This document shows positions 51,903 to 63,045 of a DNA stretch of 64,000 nucleotides, piece after piece. The DNA is from JANMOK01 sp031415055 (GTDB lineage Bacteria > Pseudomonadota > Alphaproteobacteria > Rhodobacterales > Rhodobacteraceae), in assembly GCA_031415055.1 (NCBI GenBank), contig JANOQZ010000002.1, positions 47,603 to 111,602 on the forward strand, given 5' to 3'. The notes below the pieces were generated by a model. That model was given only the letters and a program-made list of their open reading frames with translations, was not told the DNA's origin and did not search any database. The translations under genes and the position numbers were made by a program. Position 1 is the first letter of the stretch; each line of letters begins with the position of its first letter.

Positions 51903-52379
51903 ATGATTTGTGGTAAATTGAAGCTGGCGCTTTGCCTGAGCGCCAATTTGTTGGTTGCAATGACAGCGGGGCAAGCGCTGGCCGAGCAAGTGAAAATCAC
52001 GGCGAATACGGATGTGTCGCCCAAGGGAATTGCGGCGATTGTAACACAGGAAATGGGCAGCACATTTCCGCCGAAAGTGACGGAAATCATGGTCAACTAT
52101 GTGGCGGCCAATGTGATTATCGAGGATTGTCCGGATTTGCGCCAAAACCAGGCGAAATTCTCGGCCGTGCTGGACACGGCGATCAAGCGCGAAAACAACT
52201 ATTATCTTGATGATTTTTACCGCCATGAACGCAATCTGGATAAAGAACGGTTCAACGAGTTGATTGGATATTTCCTGTTTTCGATCGGCATGCGCGACAA
52301 TGACCCGGAAAGTTCCTGTGCGACGGGGCGCAAGCAAATGGCGGCGAGGACGCAATTGGGGACGTTCTTGCTGGATTGA
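51903..52379 (+). CDS. Small periplasmic protein, distant DUF5333-like paralogue
   Basis: 158 residues. Signal MICGKLKLALCLSANLLVAM TAGQALA. The mature part ITANTDVSPKGIAAIVTQEM, VIIEDCPDLRQNQAKF, FNELIGYFLFSIGMRDNDPE and SSCATGRKQMAARTQLG shares with its neighbour a first Cys in a C-P motif and a late ESxCxxGR motif, suggesting a diverged duplicate. GGGGGAAA precedes the ATG. No other family recognised. Confidence 0.65.
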   Translation: MICGKLKLALCLSANLLVAMTAGQALAEQVKITANTDVSPKGIAAIVTQEMGSTFPPKVTEIMVNYVAANVIIEDCPDLRQNQAKFSAVLDTAIKRENNYYLDDFYRHERNLDKERFNELIGYFLFSIGMRDNDPESSCATGRKQMAARTQLGTFLLD

Positions 52380-52514
52380 CGAATGGTCGTTGCGAAGCGC
52401 CGGTTTGAAGGTGCATTGAAAATATCGCCCGAACTTGTCTTTCCCGCTGCGAATTAAGTTGGATTTCGGCGCGTTTTCGACTTTAAGAAACCAAGGTTTC
52501 CGGAGGTCGCACTG

Positions 52515-52694
52515 ATGTGTCTTTCCCACTTGTCATTCGATCCAAAATTGGCGTTGCGCGATGCGGAATCGCGGGTGGCGTCGTTTGAGCCGGGGCGGGA
52601 ATGGAAAGAAGTATTCGCGCCCATGATCAAGGCCTTGCGGGCGTGCTGGCAGTTCAATAAACCCGTTGCCAGCGCGGCGGAGATCACGGAATGA
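52515..52694 (+). CDS. Small ORF translationally coupled to nuoG
   Basis: 59 residues, [30 protein letters not shown] then [18 protein letters not shown], ending TE. It has a good ribosome binding site (GGAGG eight bases before the ATG), and its TGA overlaps the nuoG ATG (ATGA), a layout typical of genuine operon genes. It has no recognised family and no signal or membrane helix. It may be a small complex I accessory, or a translated leader that sets nuoG expression. Confidence 0.55.
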   Translation: MCLSHLSFDPKLALRDAESRVASFEPGREWKEVFAPMIKALRACWQFNKPVASAAEITE

Positions 52695-54694
52695 GCAATC
52701 TGAAAAAGATCAACATCGACGGCACCGAGATTGAGGTCGAGGGGGCGTTGACGATCATTCAGGCTTGCGAATTGGCCGGGGTGGAAATTCCGCGGTTTTG
52801 TTATCACGAACGGCTGACGATTGCGGGCAATTGCCGGATGTGTCTGGTCGAGGTCGTGGGTGGTCCGCCGAAACCGACGGCGTCTTGTGCGATGCAGGTC
52901 AAGGATTTGCGACCCGGGCCAGAAGGCCAAGCGCCGATGGTGAAAACCAATTCGCCGATGGTGAAAAAGGCCCGCGAAGGGGTGATGGAATTCCTGCTCA
53001 TCAACCATCCGTTGGATTGCCCGATCTGCGATCAGGGTGGTGAATGCGACTTGCAGGATCAGGCGATGGCTTATGGCGTCGATTTTTCGCGTTATCGGGA
53101 ACCAAAGCGGGCGGCGATTGATCTGGATTTGGGGCCGCTGGTCGAAACGCATATGACGCGCTGCATTTCCTGCACAAGGTGCGTGCGGTTTACCAGCGAA
53201 GTCGCCGGGATCACCCAGATGGGGCAAACTGGGCGTGGGGAAGATTCGGAGATTACTTCGTATCTGAACCAGACGTTGGATTCGAACCTGCAGGGCAATA
53301 TCATCGATCTGTGTCCGGTCGGGGCGTTGGTGTCGAAACCCTATGCGTTTACCGCAAGGCCTTGGGAATTGAAAAAGACCGAAAGCATCGATGTGATGGA
53401 TGCTTTGGGGGCGAATATTCGCATTGACGCCAAGGGCCGCGAGGTGATGCGGATTTTGCCGCGCAACCATGACGGCGTGAACGAGGAATGGATTTCCGAT
53501 AAGACGCGGTTTGTCTGGGATGGGCTGCGGCGGCAACGGCTGGATCGGCCGTTTGTGCGCAAATCGGGCAAGCTGGTGGCGGTTGGGTGGGACGAGGCGT
53601 TCAAGGCGGTGGCCAAGGCGATGAAGGACCGACGCGTTGCTGCGGTGGCCGGGGATTTGGTGCCGGTTGAGGCGATGTATGCGTTGAAAGCTATGGTTTC
53701 GGGTCTGGGCGGGTCGGTGGAATGCCGGGTTGACGGGGCGAAATTGCCAGTGGGCAACCGGTCGGGATATGTTGGCAATGCGCGGATCGAGGATATTGAT
53801 GCGGCGCAGCGGATCATGCTGATCGGCTGCAATCCGCGGGTCGAGGCTCCGGTGTTGAATGCGCGGATTCGCAAGGCTTGGCTGAATGGCGCGCGCGTTG
53901 GTGTCGTCGGTCCGATGGTCGATTTAACCTATGACGTGGTGCATCTGGGAACCGGACGCGAAACTTTGGCGGCGATGAATTCCAAGCCGCATGAAGATTC
54001 GATTGGCAAGAATTCGATGGTGATTGTCGGGGCCGGGGCTTTGACCGGGGCTGATGGTGCGGCGGTTCTGGCGGCGGCGATGAAGTTTGCAGAATTGACT
54101 GAAAGCACGTTCATGGTGCTGCATACGGCGGCGTCGCGCGTTGGTGGCATGGACATCGGGTTTGTCAGTGCGCATGGGATTGCCGGGGCCGAGGTGGTGT
54201 ATAACCTTGGCTCGGATGAGGTCGAAATTCCGGCCGGGCCGTTGGTGATTTATCAGGGATCGCATGGCGATAAAGGTGCGCATCGGGCGGATGTGATTTT
54301 GCCGGGTGCGGCTTATACCGAGGAATCGGGGATATTTGTCAATACCGAAGGGCGGCCACAGATGGCCAACCGTGCGGGGTTTGCGCCGGGCGAAGCCAGG
54401 GAAAACTGGGCGATTGTCCGGGCATTGTCGGCGGAATTGGGGGCGGTTTTGCCTTGGGATAGTTTGGCGGCATTAAGGGCTGCGATGTTTGCTGAGTTTC
54501 CGCATTTGGCGATGATGGATCTGGTGCCGATGAATGAATGGAAGCTGGAGAAATCGGGCAAGCTGGGCAATGGGGATTTTGGGCCTTCGCTGGCGGATTT
54601 CTATCTGACCAACCCGATTGCCCGCGCTTCCACCGTGATGGCGGAGTTGAGCCGGTTGGCTTTGTCGCGGCATTTGCCGATAGCGGCGGAGTAG
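52691..54694 (+). CDS. nuoG: NADH-quinone oxidoreductase subunit G
   Basis: 667 residues. N-terminal [2Fe-2S] [20 protein letters not shown] and [11 protein letters not shown]-terminal H/C ligand block [20 protein letters not shown] and [4Fe-4S] [12 protein letters not shown], followed by a molybdopterin-oxidoreductase-like domain without cofactor. The longest peripheral subunit, passing electrons between clusters. Normal for alphaproteobacteria. ATG overlaps the small ORF. Confidence 0.95.
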   Translation: MSNLKKINIDGTEIEVEGALTIIQACELAGVEIPRFCYHERLTIAGNCRMCLVEVVGGPPKPTASCAMQVKDLRPGPEGQAPMVKTNSPMVKKAREGVMEFLLINHPLDCPICDQGGECDLQDQAMAYGVDFSRYREPKRAAIDLDLGPLVETHMTRCISCTRCVRFTSEVAGITQMGQTGRGEDSEITSYLNQTLDSNLQGNIIDLCPVGALVSKPYAFTARPWELKKTESIDVMDALGANIRIDAKGREVMRILPRNHDGVNEEWISDKTRFVWDGLRRQRLDRPFVRKSGKLVAVGWDEAFKAVAKAMKDRRVAAVAGDLVPVEAMYALKAMVSGLGGSVECRVDGAKLPVGNRSGYVGNARIEDIDAAQRIMLIGCNPRVEAPVLNARIRKAWLNGARVGVVGPMVDLTYDVVHLGTGRETLAAMNSKPHEDSIGKNSMVIVGAGALTGADGAAVLAAAMKFAELTESTFMVLHTAASRVGGMDIGFVSAHGIAGAEVVYNLGSDEVEIPAGPLVIYQGSHGDKGAHRADVILPGAAYTEESGIFVNTEGRPQMANRAGFAPGEARENWAIVRALSAELGAVLPWDSLAALRAAMFAEFPHLAMMDLVPMNEWKLEKSGKLGNGDFGPSLADFYLTNPIARASTVMAELSRLALSRHLPIAAE

Positions 54695-54698
54695 GGGC

Positions 54699-55724
54699 AT
54701 GGGGTTCTTTTCGACTTATCCCGGCATTTTCCTGATCATCCTCGGCCAGTGCCTGCTGGTGACGGTGCTGATCCTGATCTCGCTGGCGTTCCTGATGTAC
54801 GGCGACCGCAAGGTCTGGGCGGCGGTGCAGCTGCGGCGGGGGCCGAATGTGGTTGGCCCTTGGGGTCTGCTACAAAGCTTTGCCGATTTCATCAAATACA
54901 TCGTCAAAGAAATCGTCATTCCGGCAGGTGCCGACAAGATCGTGTTTCTGCTGGCACCGTTGACCACGTTCGTATTGGCGACGGTTGCTTGGGCGGTGAT
55001 TCCGTTCAACGAGGGCTGGGTGGTTTCTGACTTGAACGTCGGCATCCTGTTCATTTTCGCGGTGTCGAGCCTGGAAGTTTACGGCGTCATCATGGGCGGC
55101 TGGGCGTCGAATTCGAAATATCCGTTTTTGGGGTCGCTGCGATCTGCCGCGCAGATGATTTCTTATGAAGTGTCGATTGGCTTTATCATCGTTGGGATTT
55201 TGATCTCGACCGGCTCGCTGAACCTGACCCGCATCGTCATGGCGCAGGACGGCATGGGATTGCTGTCGTGGTATTGGCTGCCGCATTTCCCGATGGTGTT
55301 TTTGTTTTTCATCAGTGCGCTCGCCGAAACTAACCGGCCGCCGTTTGATCTGCCGGAAGCCGAGTCGGAATTGGTGGCGGGCTATCAGGTGGAATATTCC
55401 TCGACGCCGTTCCTGCTGTTCATGATCGGCGAGTTGATGGCTGTGGTGCTGATGTGCGCGCTGATGAGCATATTGTTTTTTGGCGGCTGGCTGTCGCCGG
55501 TGGAATTTTTGCCCGACGGGATTTTGTGGCTGGTCGGCAAGATGCTGTTTTTCTTCTTTCTGTTCGCCATGGTGAAGGCGATTGTGCCGCGTTACCGCTA
55601 TGACCAGCTTATGCGGATTGGCTGGAAAGTGTTCCTGCCAATGTCGCTGGGCTGGGTGGTGATCGTGGCCGCATTGGCGCAATACGGCGTGCCGGGCTAT
55701 GCCCGCTGGGTAGTGGGGGGGTGA
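54699..55724 (+). CDS. nuoH: NADH-quinone oxidoreductase subunit H
   Basis: 341 residues, eight helices: [20 protein letters not shown], the quinone-tunnel loop [45 protein letters not shown] and [20 protein letters not shown]. Links the peripheral and membrane arms and shapes the quinone cavity. Confidence 0.95.
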   Translation: MGFFSTYPGIFLIILGQCLLVTVLILISLAFLMYGDRKVWAAVQLRRGPNVVGPWGLLQSFADFIKYIVKEIVIPAGADKIVFLLAPLTTFVLATVAWAVIPFNEGWVVSDLNVGILFIFAVSSLEVYGVIMGGWASNSKYPFLGSLRSAAQMISYEVSIGFIIVGILISTGSLNLTRIVMAQDGMGLLSWYWLPHFPMVFLFFISALAETNRPPFDLPEAESELVAGYQVEYSSTPFLLFMIGELMAVVLMCALMSILFFGGWLSPVEFLPDGILWLVGKMLFFFFLFAMVKAIVPRYRYDQLMRIGWKVFLPMSLGWVVIVAALAQYGVPGYARWVVGG

Positions 55725-55728
55725 GGCT

Positions 55729-56223
55729 ATGACCGCGATCAACTGGAAACGCTCGGCCAAGCTGTTTTTGTTGGCGGATTTCTTTGGCGGCTTTGCTTTG
55801 GGGATGAAGTATTTCTTCAAGGCGAAAACGACGCTTAATTATCCGCATGAAAAGGGGCCGTTGTCGCCTCGGTTTAGGGGTGAGCACGCCTTGCGCCGCT
55901 ATGCCAATGGCGAGGAACGTTGCATTGCTTGCAAGCTGTGCGAGGCGATTTGTCCGGCGCAGGCGATAACGATTGACGCCGAGCCGCGCGAGGATGGCAG
56001 TCGCCGCACGACGCGCTATGACATCGACATGACCAAATGCATCTATTGCGGCTTTTGTCAGGAAGCTTGTCCGGTGGATGCGATTGTTGAAGGGCCGAAT
56101 TTCGAATTTGCCACCGAGACGCGGGAGGAATTGTTCTACAACAAGGAAAAACTGCTGGCCAATGGTGACCGCTGGGAGGCGGAGATTGCCAAAAATATCG
56201 AACTGGATGCGCCGTATCGGTGA
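55729..56223 (+). CDS. nuoI: NADH-quinone oxidoreductase subunit I
   Basis: 164 residues with two [4Fe-4S] motifs: [16 protein letters not shown] (N6a) and [16 protein letters not shown] (N6b). N-terminal amphipathic helix [17 protein letters not shown] lies on the membrane. Electron relay to N2. Unlike the tight spacing of the rest, 203 bases with repeats separate it from nuoJ. Confidence 0.95.
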   Translation: MTAINWKRSAKLFLLADFFGGFALGMKYFFKAKTTLNYPHEKGPLSPRFRGEHALRRYANGEERCIACKLCEAICPAQAITIDAEPREDGSRRTTRYDIDMTKCIYCGFCQEACPVDAIVEGPNFEFATETREELFYNKEKLLANGDRWEAEIAKNIELDAPYR

Positions 56224-56404
56224 TCCCCGCCTGCGCGGGGATGACAATAGCGGGCAGCGTGCGGTGGTTTGCAGAAAACGCAACACCCTTGCCGGGTGTG
56301 CTAGGTAACGCGGGCGCGACCCCCGCCTGCGCGGGGGTGACAGGGTTGTCATTCCCGCGAAGGCGGGAATCGGGCGGTGAGGCGACCCCCACCTGCGTGG
56401 GGGT
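56223..56404. repeat. Cluster of REP-like palindromes between nuoI and nuoJ
   Basis: Four 20-base palindromes with a four-base loop: 56223-56242 (ATCCCCGC-CTGC-GCGGGGAT), 56319-56338 (ACCCCCGC/GCGGGGGT), 56351-56370 (ATTCCCGC-GAAG-GCGGGAAT) and 56385-56404 (ACCCCCAC/GTGGGGGT). A shorter stem, ACACCC/GGGTGT, is at 56283-56299. Copies one, two and four are followed by GAC; copy three is inverted and preceded by GTC. These are dispersed hairpins known in many proteobacteria (REP/BIME-like). Here they may fold in the operon mRNA and alter its stability or translation. Confidence 0.75.
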
Positions 56405-56426
56405 GACACAGTAGAAGGAAACACGG

Positions 56427-57041
56427 ATGACCATAACGGTCCTGACATTTTACCTGTTCGCCTGTGTGGCGGTGGCGGCGGGCTTGCTGGTGGTTTTGGC
56501 CCGCAATCCGGTGCATTCGGTATTATGGCTGATCCTGACGTTTTTCTCGGCCGCCGGCCTGTTCGTGCTGATGGGGGCGGAGTTCATCGCCATGCTGTTG
56601 ATGATCGTCTATGTCGGGGCGGTGGCGGTCCTGTTCTTGTTCGTGGTGATGATGCTGGACGTCGATTTTGTCGAATTGAAAAGCGGGCTGGCGAAATATC
56701 TGCCGATTGGCCTGCTGGTTGGGCTGGTCCTGATCGTGGAACTGGGGCTGGTGTTTGGCAATTGGGTGTTTGCCGGCAACGCGCCCGCCCTAAGGCAAGC
56801 GGTGAGCCCGGCCCCGGAAGTCGTTGAAAACACGGTGGCTTTGGGCATGCTTCTGTACACCAAATACGTCTATCTGTTCCAGACCGCCGGGCTGATTTTG
56901 CTGACCGCGATGATCGGCGCGATTGTGCTGACCCTGCGGCATCGGACCGACATCAAAAGGCAGGACGTGCTGGCCCAGATGTACCGCGACCCGAAAGCGG
57001 CGATTGCGATGCTGGATGTGAAGCCGGGGGCGGGGATATGA
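56427..57041 (+). CDS. nuoJ: NADH-quinone oxidoreductase subunit J
   Basis: 204 residues, five helices: [48 protein letters not shown] (the conserved pi-bulge helix) and [30 protein letters not shown] precedes the ATG, needed because the preceding gene is far away. Overlaps nuoK by four bases. Confidence 0.95.
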   Translation: MTITVLTFYLFACVAVAAGLLVVLARNPVHSVLWLILTFFSAAGLFVLMGAEFIAMLLMIVYVGAVAVLFLFVVMMLDVDFVELKSGLAKYLPIGLLVGLVLIVELGLVFGNWVFAGNAPALRQAVSPAPEVVENTVALGMLLYTKYVYLFQTAGLILLTAMIGAIVLTLRHRTDIKRQDVLAQMYRDPKAAIAMLDVKPGAGI

Positions 57042-57343
57042 TTGGTTTAGAACATTATCTAACGGTTGCCGCTTTGCTGTTTGTCATCGGCATTTTTGGC
57101 ATTTTCCTGAACCGCAAGAATATCATCGTTATTTTGATGTCGATTGAGTTGATGTTGCTGGCGGTGAATATCAACTTTGTCGCGTTTTCGGCGCATCTGG
57201 GTGACATGGTGGGGCAGGTGTTTACCATGTTTGTTTTGACCGTCGCCGCCGCCGAGGCGGCGATTGGCCTGGCTATATTGGTGTGTTTTTACCGCAACCG
57301 CGGCTCGATTGACGTGGAAAACGTCAACATGATGAAGGGTTGA
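57038..57343 (+). CDS. nuoK: NADH-quinone oxidoreductase subunit K
   Basis: 101 residues, three helices: [40 protein letters not shown] with the conserved membrane glutamate, and [20 protein letters not shown] with the second. Proton channel of the membrane arm. Overlaps nuoJ and nearly abuts nuoL. Confidence 0.95.
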   Translation: MIGLEHYLTVAALLFVIGIFGIFLNRKNIIVILMSIELMLLAVNINFVAFSAHLGDMVGQVFTMFVLTVAAAEAAIGLAILVCFYRNRGSIDVENVNMMKG

Positions 57344-57345
57344 AT

Positions 57346-59307
57346 ATGCCGACGATCATCCTTTTTGCGCCGTTGATTGGTGCGCTGATCTGCGGCTTTG
57401 GCTGGCGGATCATTGGCGAGCAAGCGGCTTTGGCGGTGTCCACCGGCGCGCTGTTTTTGGCCTGTGCGCTGAGTTGGATCTTGTTCTTTGGCACCTATGA
57501 ACATGCCGAGAGCATTTCGATTTTGCGCTGGGTCGAATCGGGGTCGTTGAGCGCCGATTGGGCGATACGGATGGACCGGCTGACCCAAGTGATGCTGGTG
57601 GTTGTCACCAGTGTTTCGGCCTTGGTGCACCTGTATTCGTGGGGCTATATGGACCACGATAGCCAGTGGAAAGACGGCGAAAGTTACAAGCCGCGGTTCT
57701 TTGCTTACCTTTCGTATTTCACCTTTGCCATGCTGATGCTGGTGACATCCGACAACCTGTTGCAGATGTTTTTCGGCTGGGAAGGGGTGGGCGTCGCGTC
57801 TTACCTTTTGATCGGGTTTTATTACCGCAAGCCGAGCGCCAATGCGGCGGCGATCAAGGCGTTCATCGTCAATAGGATCGGCGATTTCGGTTTCGCTTTG
57901 GGGATATTCGGCCTGTATCTGATGGTCGATTCGATCAATTTCGACGATGTGTTTGCGGCGGCACCGAAGCTGGCGGATTCGTCGATTACGTTTTTGTGGC
58001 GTGACTGGAATGCCGCCGAAGTGCTGGCGCTGCTGTTGTTCATCGGCGCGATGGGCAAATCGGCGCAGTTGTTTTTGCACACCTGGCTGCCCGACGCGAT
58101 GGAAGGGCCGACGCCGGTTTCGGCGTTGATCCATGCGGCGACGATGGTGACGGCTGGGGTTTTCCTTGTTTGCCGGATGTCGCCGCTGATCGAGTTTGCG
58201 CCGGGGACGAAGAATTTCATTGTGATCGTTGGCGCTTCGACGGCGTTCTTTGCCGCCACCGTCGGGCTGGTGCAGAACGACATCAAGCGGGTGATCGCCT
58301 ATTCGACCTGCTCGCAACTGGGCTACATGTTCGCCGCCGCCGGGGTGGGGGTTTATCAGGCTGCGATGTTCCATCTGTTCACCCATGCGTTTTTCAAGGC
58401 GATGCTGTTTCTCGGCGCCGGGTCGGTGATCACCGCCATGCATCACGAGCAGGACATGCGCAATTACGGCGGGCTGCGGAAGAAAATTCCCTATACGTTC
58501 TGGGCGATGATGATCGGCACTCTGGCGATTACCGGGGTGGGGATACCGCTGACGCAAGTGGGTTTCGCCGGGTTCCTGTCGAAGGATGCGATTATCGAGA
58601 GCACGTTTGCCGCTGGGGGAACCGGGACTTTTGCCTTTATTGCGCTGGTTTTGGCGGCGTGTATGACGTCGTTTTATTCGTGGCGGCTGATGTTTATGAC
58701 GTTTTACGGGCACGCCCGTGGCGACCATCACACGCATGATCATGCGCATGAAAGCCCGCTGACCATGCTGGTGCCGCTGGCGGTTCTGGCGGTGGGGTCG
58801 GTTTTGGCGGGGATGATTTGGGTCGGCTCGTTTGTCGGTGATGGGTCGCATGATTGGTTTGCCGAAAGCGTGTTTCAGGGTGAGCATAACGAGGTGCTGC
58901 ATCACAGCCATGACGTGGCGAATTGGGTGAAGGCGGCACCGTTCGTGGCGATGCTGGTCGGGTTTTTGCTGGCGTGGCAGTTTTATATCCGTGCGCCGCA
59001 CATTCCCGCGCAACTGTCGGCGCAGAACCGGTATTTGTATCAGTTCCTGTTGAACAAATGGTATTTCGACGAGGTGTACGAGTTCCTGTTCGTCAACCCG
59101 GCGAAACGGCTGGGCACGTTCCTATGGCGCAAGGGCGATTTGGGCACGATTGACGGCGGGTTGAACGGGGTGGCGATGGGGATTGTGCCGATGTTGACCC
59201 GGCTGGCGGGGCGGGCGCAATCGGGGTTTGTCTATCATTATGCCTTTGTGATGATCATCGGCGTGGTGGCGATATTGACATGGTTTGCGATCAGGGGCGG
59301 CAACTGA
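57346..59307 (+). CDS. nuoL: NADH-quinone oxidoreductase subunit L
   Basis: 653 residues from ATG 57346 with AAGGG upstream. Antiporter-like signature: [46 protein letters not shown] and a long lateral helix in the C-terminal part after [17 protein letters not shown]. It drives proton pumping at the distal end. His-rich segment [16 protein letters not shown] is a loop feature also seen in relatives. Overlaps nuoM by one base. Confidence 0.95.
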   Translation: MPTIILFAPLIGALICGFGWRIIGEQAALAVSTGALFLACALSWILFFGTYEHAESISILRWVESGSLSADWAIRMDRLTQVMLVVVTSVSALVHLYSWGYMDHDSQWKDGESYKPRFFAYLSYFTFAMLMLVTSDNLLQMFFGWEGVGVASYLLIGFYYRKPSANAAAIKAFIVNRIGDFGFALGIFGLYLMVDSINFDDVFAAAPKLADSSITFLWRDWNAAEVLALLLFIGAMGKSAQLFLHTWLPDAMEGPTPVSALIHAATMVTAGVFLVCRMSPLIEFAPGTKNFIVIVGASTAFFAATVGLVQNDIKRVIAYSTCSQLGYMFAAAGVGVYQAAMFHLFTHAFFKAMLFLGAGSVITAMHHEQDMRNYGGLRKKIPYTFWAMMIGTLAITGVGIPLTQVGFAGFLSKDAIIESTFAAGGTGTFAFIALVLAACMTSFYSWRLMFMTFYGHARGDHHTHDHAHESPLTMLVPLAVLAVGSVLAGMIWVGSFVGDGSHDWFAESVFQGEHNEVLHHSHDVANWVKAAPFVAMLVGFLLAWQFYIRAPHIPAQLSAQNRYLYQFLLNKWYFDEVYEFLFVNPAKRLGTFLWRKGDLGTIDGGLNGVAMGIVPMLTRLAGRAQSGFVYHYAFVMIIGVVAILTWFAIRGGN

Positions 59308-60848
59308 TGGATAATTTGCTGTCTTTGGTGACGTTCCTGCCGCTGATCGGGGCGCTGGTTTTGATGCTGTTTCTGCGCGACGATAGTGCGGCTTCGGCGA
59401 AGAATGCCAAGATGCTGGCGCTGGTAACGACGGGTGCTACGTTTCTGTTATCGCTGATTATTCTGCGCAATTTCGATGCCAGCAACCCCGATTTCCAGAT
59501 GGTCGAGGAACGGGCTTGGCTGGGTGGGTTGACCTATAAGATGGGGGTCGACGGCATTTCGGTTTTGTTCGTGATGCTGACCACGTTCCTGATGCCGCTG
59601 GTGATTGGCGCGTCCTGGCAGGTGGAGTATCGGGTCAAGGATTACATGATCGCGTTTCTGTTGCTGGAAACGCTGATGCTGGGGGTGTTCTGTGCGCTGG
59701 ATCTGATCCTGTTCTACCTGTTCTTTGAAGGCGGGCTGATCCCGATGTTCCTGATCGTCGGCATCTGGGGCGGCAAGGAGCGGATATACGCGGCGTTCAA
59801 GTTCTTCCTTTATACGTTCCTCGGCTCGGTCCTGATGCTGGTGGCGATGATCGCCATGGCGCGGATGGCGGGGACGACGGATATTGCCAAGTTGTTGGAG
59901 TTTCCTTTCTCGGCGGTGCCGATTTCGGTTTTGGGTTGGCAGATTGCCGGCGGGGCGCAGACGCTGCTGTGGCTGGCGTTTTTCGCCTCGTTTGCGGTGA
60001 AGATGCCGATGTGGCCGGTGCATACTTGGCTGCCGGATGCGCATGTACAGGCGCCGACAGCCGGGTCGGTGGTGTTGGCGGCGATATTGCTGAAAATGGG
60101 TGGTTACGGGTTCTTGCGGTTCAGCCTGCCGATGTTTCCGGTGGCTTCGGATTTGATGACCGATTTCGTGTTCACGCTGTCGGTTATTGCCATCATCTAC
60201 ACCAGTTTGGTGGCGCTGATGCAGGAGGATATGAAAAAGCTGATCGCCTATTCCTCGGTGGCGCATATGGGGTTCGTGACGATGGGGATCTTCGCGGTCA
60301 ACCAGCAGGGGGTGGACGGGGCGATTTTCCAGATGATCTCGCATGGGTTCATTTCGGGCGCATTGTTCCTGATTGTTGGCGTCATTTACGACCGCATGCA
60401 CACGCGGCAGATCGAGGCTTATGGCGGGTTGGTGGTGCGGATGCCGGCGTTTGCGCTGATCTTCATGCTGTTCACCATGGGCAATGTCGGGCTGCCGGGG
60501 ACCAGCGGGTTTGTTGGGGAATTCCTGACCTTGACCGGGGCGTTCAAGGCCAATACCTGGGTGGCGTTTTTCGCTACGTCGGGGGTGATTTTGAGCGCGG
60601 GTTACGCTTTGTGGCTGTATCGCAAGGTGGTTTTTGGAGATTTGGTCAAAGAAAGCTTGATGACGATTACCGACATGAGCCTGCGCGAGAAGGTGATTTT
60701 CGCGCCGCTGGTGGTGATGACAATTTTGCTGGGGGTCTATCCGGCGCTGGTGCTGGATGTGATCGGGCCGTCGGTCGAAAATCTGCTGGGCAATTATGAA
60801 ACGGCTTTGGCGGCGCAGGTGTCGTTGACCGAAGTTGCGGCGAATTAG
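59307..60848 (+). CDS. nuoM: NADH-quinone oxidoreductase subunit M
   Basis: 513 residues from ATG 59307. Antiporter core: [60 protein letters not shown] with conserved Glu and Lys. Proton-pumping membrane subunit. Confidence 0.95.
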   Translation: MDNLLSLVTFLPLIGALVLMLFLRDDSAASAKNAKMLALVTTGATFLLSLIILRNFDASNPDFQMVEERAWLGGLTYKMGVDGISVLFVMLTTFLMPLVIGASWQVEYRVKDYMIAFLLLETLMLGVFCALDLILFYLFFEGGLIPMFLIVGIWGGKERIYAAFKFFLYTFLGSVLMLVAMIAMARMAGTTDIAKLLEFPFSAVPISVLGWQIAGGAQTLLWLAFFASFAVKMPMWPVHTWLPDAHVQAPTAGSVVLAAILLKMGGYGFLRFSLPMFPVASDLMTDFVFTLSVIAIIYTSLVALMQEDMKKLIAYSSVAHMGFVTMGIFAVNQQGVDGAIFQMISHGFISGALFLIVGVIYDRMHTRQIEAYGGLVVRMPAFALIFMLFTMGNVGLPGTSGFVGEFLTLTGAFKANTWVAFFATSGVILSAGYALWLYRKVVFGDLVKESLMTITDMSLREKVIFAPLVVMTILLGVYPALVLDVIGPSVENLLGNYETALAAQVSLTEVAAN

Positions 60849-60857
60849 GATCACGAT

Positions 60858-62300
60858 ATGAGCGAAACATTCATCCCCGCGATCCTGCCGGAACTGGCGC
60901 TGGCGATATACGCGATGGCGGCCTTGATGTGGGGGGCTTTCGACAAACGCCCGGCGGTGTCGGGGGCGATTCTGACGGCGACATCGGCGGTGTTGGCGGC
61001 GACGGGGTTGTGGATTGCTTTGGGGCGCGGTGACGCCGAATATCTGGCGTTTAACGGTGCCTTTGTCGATGACCGTTTTGCCCAGTTCGCCAAGGTGATG
61101 ATCCTGTGGGGCGGGGCGGCGATGTTGCTGTTGTCGCGTAAATATCTGGAAGCGAACAATCTTTTGAAGTTCGAGTTTCCAATACTGGTGGTGCTGGCGA
61201 CCATTGGCATGATGATGATGGTGTCGGCGGGTGACCTAATGGCGCTGTACATGGGGTTGGAATTGCAATCGCTGGCTTTGTATGTGGTGGCGGCTTTTCG
61301 GCGCGATTCGCTGCAATCGACGGAAGCGGGGCTGAAATATTTCGTGCTGGGGGCGCTGTCTTCGGGGTTGCTTCTGTATGGGGCGTCTTTGGTTTACGGC
61401 TACACCGGTTCGACCGGGTTTGCGCAGATACAGGAAGTCGCAAGCGGCGAGGGTATTTCGATTGGGTTGTTGTTCGGGTTGGTATTCTTGTGCGTCGGCA
61501 TGGCGTTCAAGGTTTCCGCCGCGCCGTTCCACATGTGGACGCCGGACGTCTATGAGGGATCACCCACACCGGTGACGGCGTTTTTTGCCACCGCGCCAAA
61601 GGTGGCGGCGGCCTGCATGTTTGCGCGGGTGCTGTATGACGCCTTTGGCGGTGCGACGCAGGAATGGACACAGATTCTGACGGCGCTGGCGATTGCCTCG
61701 ATGTTCTTGGGGTCAATCGCGGCGATTGGCCAGACCAATATCAAGCGGCTGATGGCGTATTCCTCGATTGGCCATATGGGGTTTGCGCTGTTGGGTCTGG
61801 CGTCGGGCACCGAGCAGGGAGCGCAGTCGCTGCTGATCTATCTGGCGATTTATGTGACGATGAATATCGGCGTGTTCGCCTTCATCCTGAACATGGAGAA
61901 GGACGGCCAAGCGGTAACCGATATTTCGGCTTTGGGGCTCTATTCCAGGATCGAGCCGGGGCGGGCATTGGCGCTGGCGGTGCTGATGTTCTCGCTGGCC
62001 GGGGTGCCGCCGTTGGTGGGGTTTTTCGGCAAGTTTTACGTGCTGAAAGCGGCGGTCGATGCTGGGTTGATTTGGCTGGCGGTGGCGGGGGTGGTCGCCT
62101 CGGTGATTGGCGCGTTTTATTATCTGCGGATCGTTTATCTGATGTATTTCGGCGAGGATGCAGAGGCGCTGGATGGCAAGATGCCGGTTTTGCACTGGGC
62201 GTTTCTGGGTGGATCGGCGATTGCGATGGTGTTTGGCGTGATCAATCTGTTTGGGATCGAGCCACTTGCGGCGGCTGCGGCTGCGTCGCTGATCCAATAG
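60858..62300 (+). CDS. nuoN: NADH-quinone oxidoreductase subunit N
   Basis: 480 residues: [82 protein letters not shown]. Third antiporter-type subunit and last of the operon core; birA follows after one base. Confidence 0.95.
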   Translation: MSETFIPAILPELALAIYAMAALMWGAFDKRPAVSGAILTATSAVLAATGLWIALGRGDAEYLAFNGAFVDDRFAQFAKVMILWGGAAMLLLSRKYLEANNLLKFEFPILVVLATIGMMMMVSAGDLMALYMGLELQSLALYVVAAFRRDSLQSTEAGLKYFVLGALSSGLLLYGASLVYGYTGSTGFAQIQEVASGEGISIGLLFGLVFLCVGMAFKVSAAPFHMWTPDVYEGSPTPVTAFFATAPKVAAACMFARVLYDAFGGATQEWTQILTALAIASMFLGSIAAIGQTNIKRLMAYSSIGHMGFALLGLASGTEQGAQSLLIYLAIYVTMNIGVFAFILNMEKDGQAVTDISALGLYSRIEPGRALALAVLMFSLAGVPPLVGFFGKFYVLKAAVDAGLIWLAVAGVVASVIGAFYYLRIVYLMYFGEDAEALDGKMPVLHWAFLGGSAIAMVFGVINLFGIEPLAAAAAASLIQ

Positions 62301-62301
62301 G

Positions 62302-63045
62302 ATGAATTCACTAGAGCGCGAGACTTTCGCCACGCTGGACAGCACCAATGCCGAAGCGATGCGTCAGGGTTTGGCTGGGGTGCGGGGGCCCAAGTGGATA
62401 TTGGCGTTGGCGCAGACTTCGGCACGCGGGCGGCGCGGGCGTAGCTGGTCGATGGGTGCGGGGAATTTCGCCGCAACCTTGTTAATGTCGGTGGCCGGTG
62501 GACCGGGGCAGGCGGCGTTGCGCTCGTTCGTGGCGGCTTTGGCGTTACGGGATGCTTTTGTAGCGTGTACGGGGCGGGCCGAGGCGTTCACGTTGAAATG
62601 GCCGAATGACGTGCTGTTGCACGGGCGCAAGCTGGCGGGGATATTGTTGGAAAGTTCCGGGCGACATTTGTGTATTGGGATTGGTGTTAATCTGGCGGCG
62701 GTGCCCGATGTGACGGATTTGGAAGCGGGGGCGCTGAAACCAGTCAGTTTGCGCGAGTCATTTGGCGTTTCGATTGCGCCGGAGGAGTTTCTGGAGCTGT
62801 TGGCCCCGGCGTTTGCCGGGTGGGAAGCGAAACTTGCCGGTGAAGGGTTTGCGCCGGTGCGGGCCGCTTGGCTGTTGGGGGCGGCCAAACTGGGCGAGCG
62901 GATCAGCGCAAAGTTGCCCAACCAATCATACCATGGGATTTTCGAGACGATTGATGATACCGGGGCGCTGGTTCTGGCGACCGATACCGGCAGGGTTACT
63001 TTGCCCGCTGCCGAGGTCCATTTCGCCTTTGAGGAGGCTGTCTGA
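62302..63045 (+). CDS. birA: Biotin-[acetyl-CoA carboxylase] ligase
   Basis: 247 residues: STNAEAMRQG, biotin motif TSARGRRGRSWSMGAGNFAA, KWPNDVLLHGRKLAGILLES and GIGVNLAAVP, with a short C-terminal SH3-like end. It lacks the N-terminal DNA-binding domain of the E. coli regulator, so it acts as the ligase only. Attaches biotin to AccB. Co-transcribed with nuoN, an arrangement common in Rhodobacteraceae. Confidence 0.93.
   Translation: MNSLERETFATLDSTNAEAMRQGLAGVRGPKWILALAQTSARGRRGRSWSMGAGNFAATLLMSVAGGPGQAALRSFVAALALRDAFVACTGRAEAFTLKWPNDVLLHGRKLAGILLESSGRHLCIGIGVNLAAVPDVTDLEAGALKPVSLRESFGVSIAPEEFLELLAPAFAGWEAKLAGEGFAPVRAAWLLGAAKLGERISAKLPNQSYHGIFETIDDTGALVLATDTGRVTLPAAEVHFAFEEAV

Noticed and set aside
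56223..56404. CRISPR-like array
   Set aside because: The units are palindromes with irregular spacing and one inverted copy, without unique spacers of equal length; they are REP-like hairpins.
57289..59013. Antisense open frame of 574 codons across nuoL
   Set aside because: It is the complement of the nuoL coding frame, rich in Arg, Gln and His as expected for a shadow, and has no ribosome binding site.
59448..60854. Antisense open frame of 468 codons across nuoM
   Set aside because: Same reasoning as for nuoL: skewed composition and full overlap with a certain gene.
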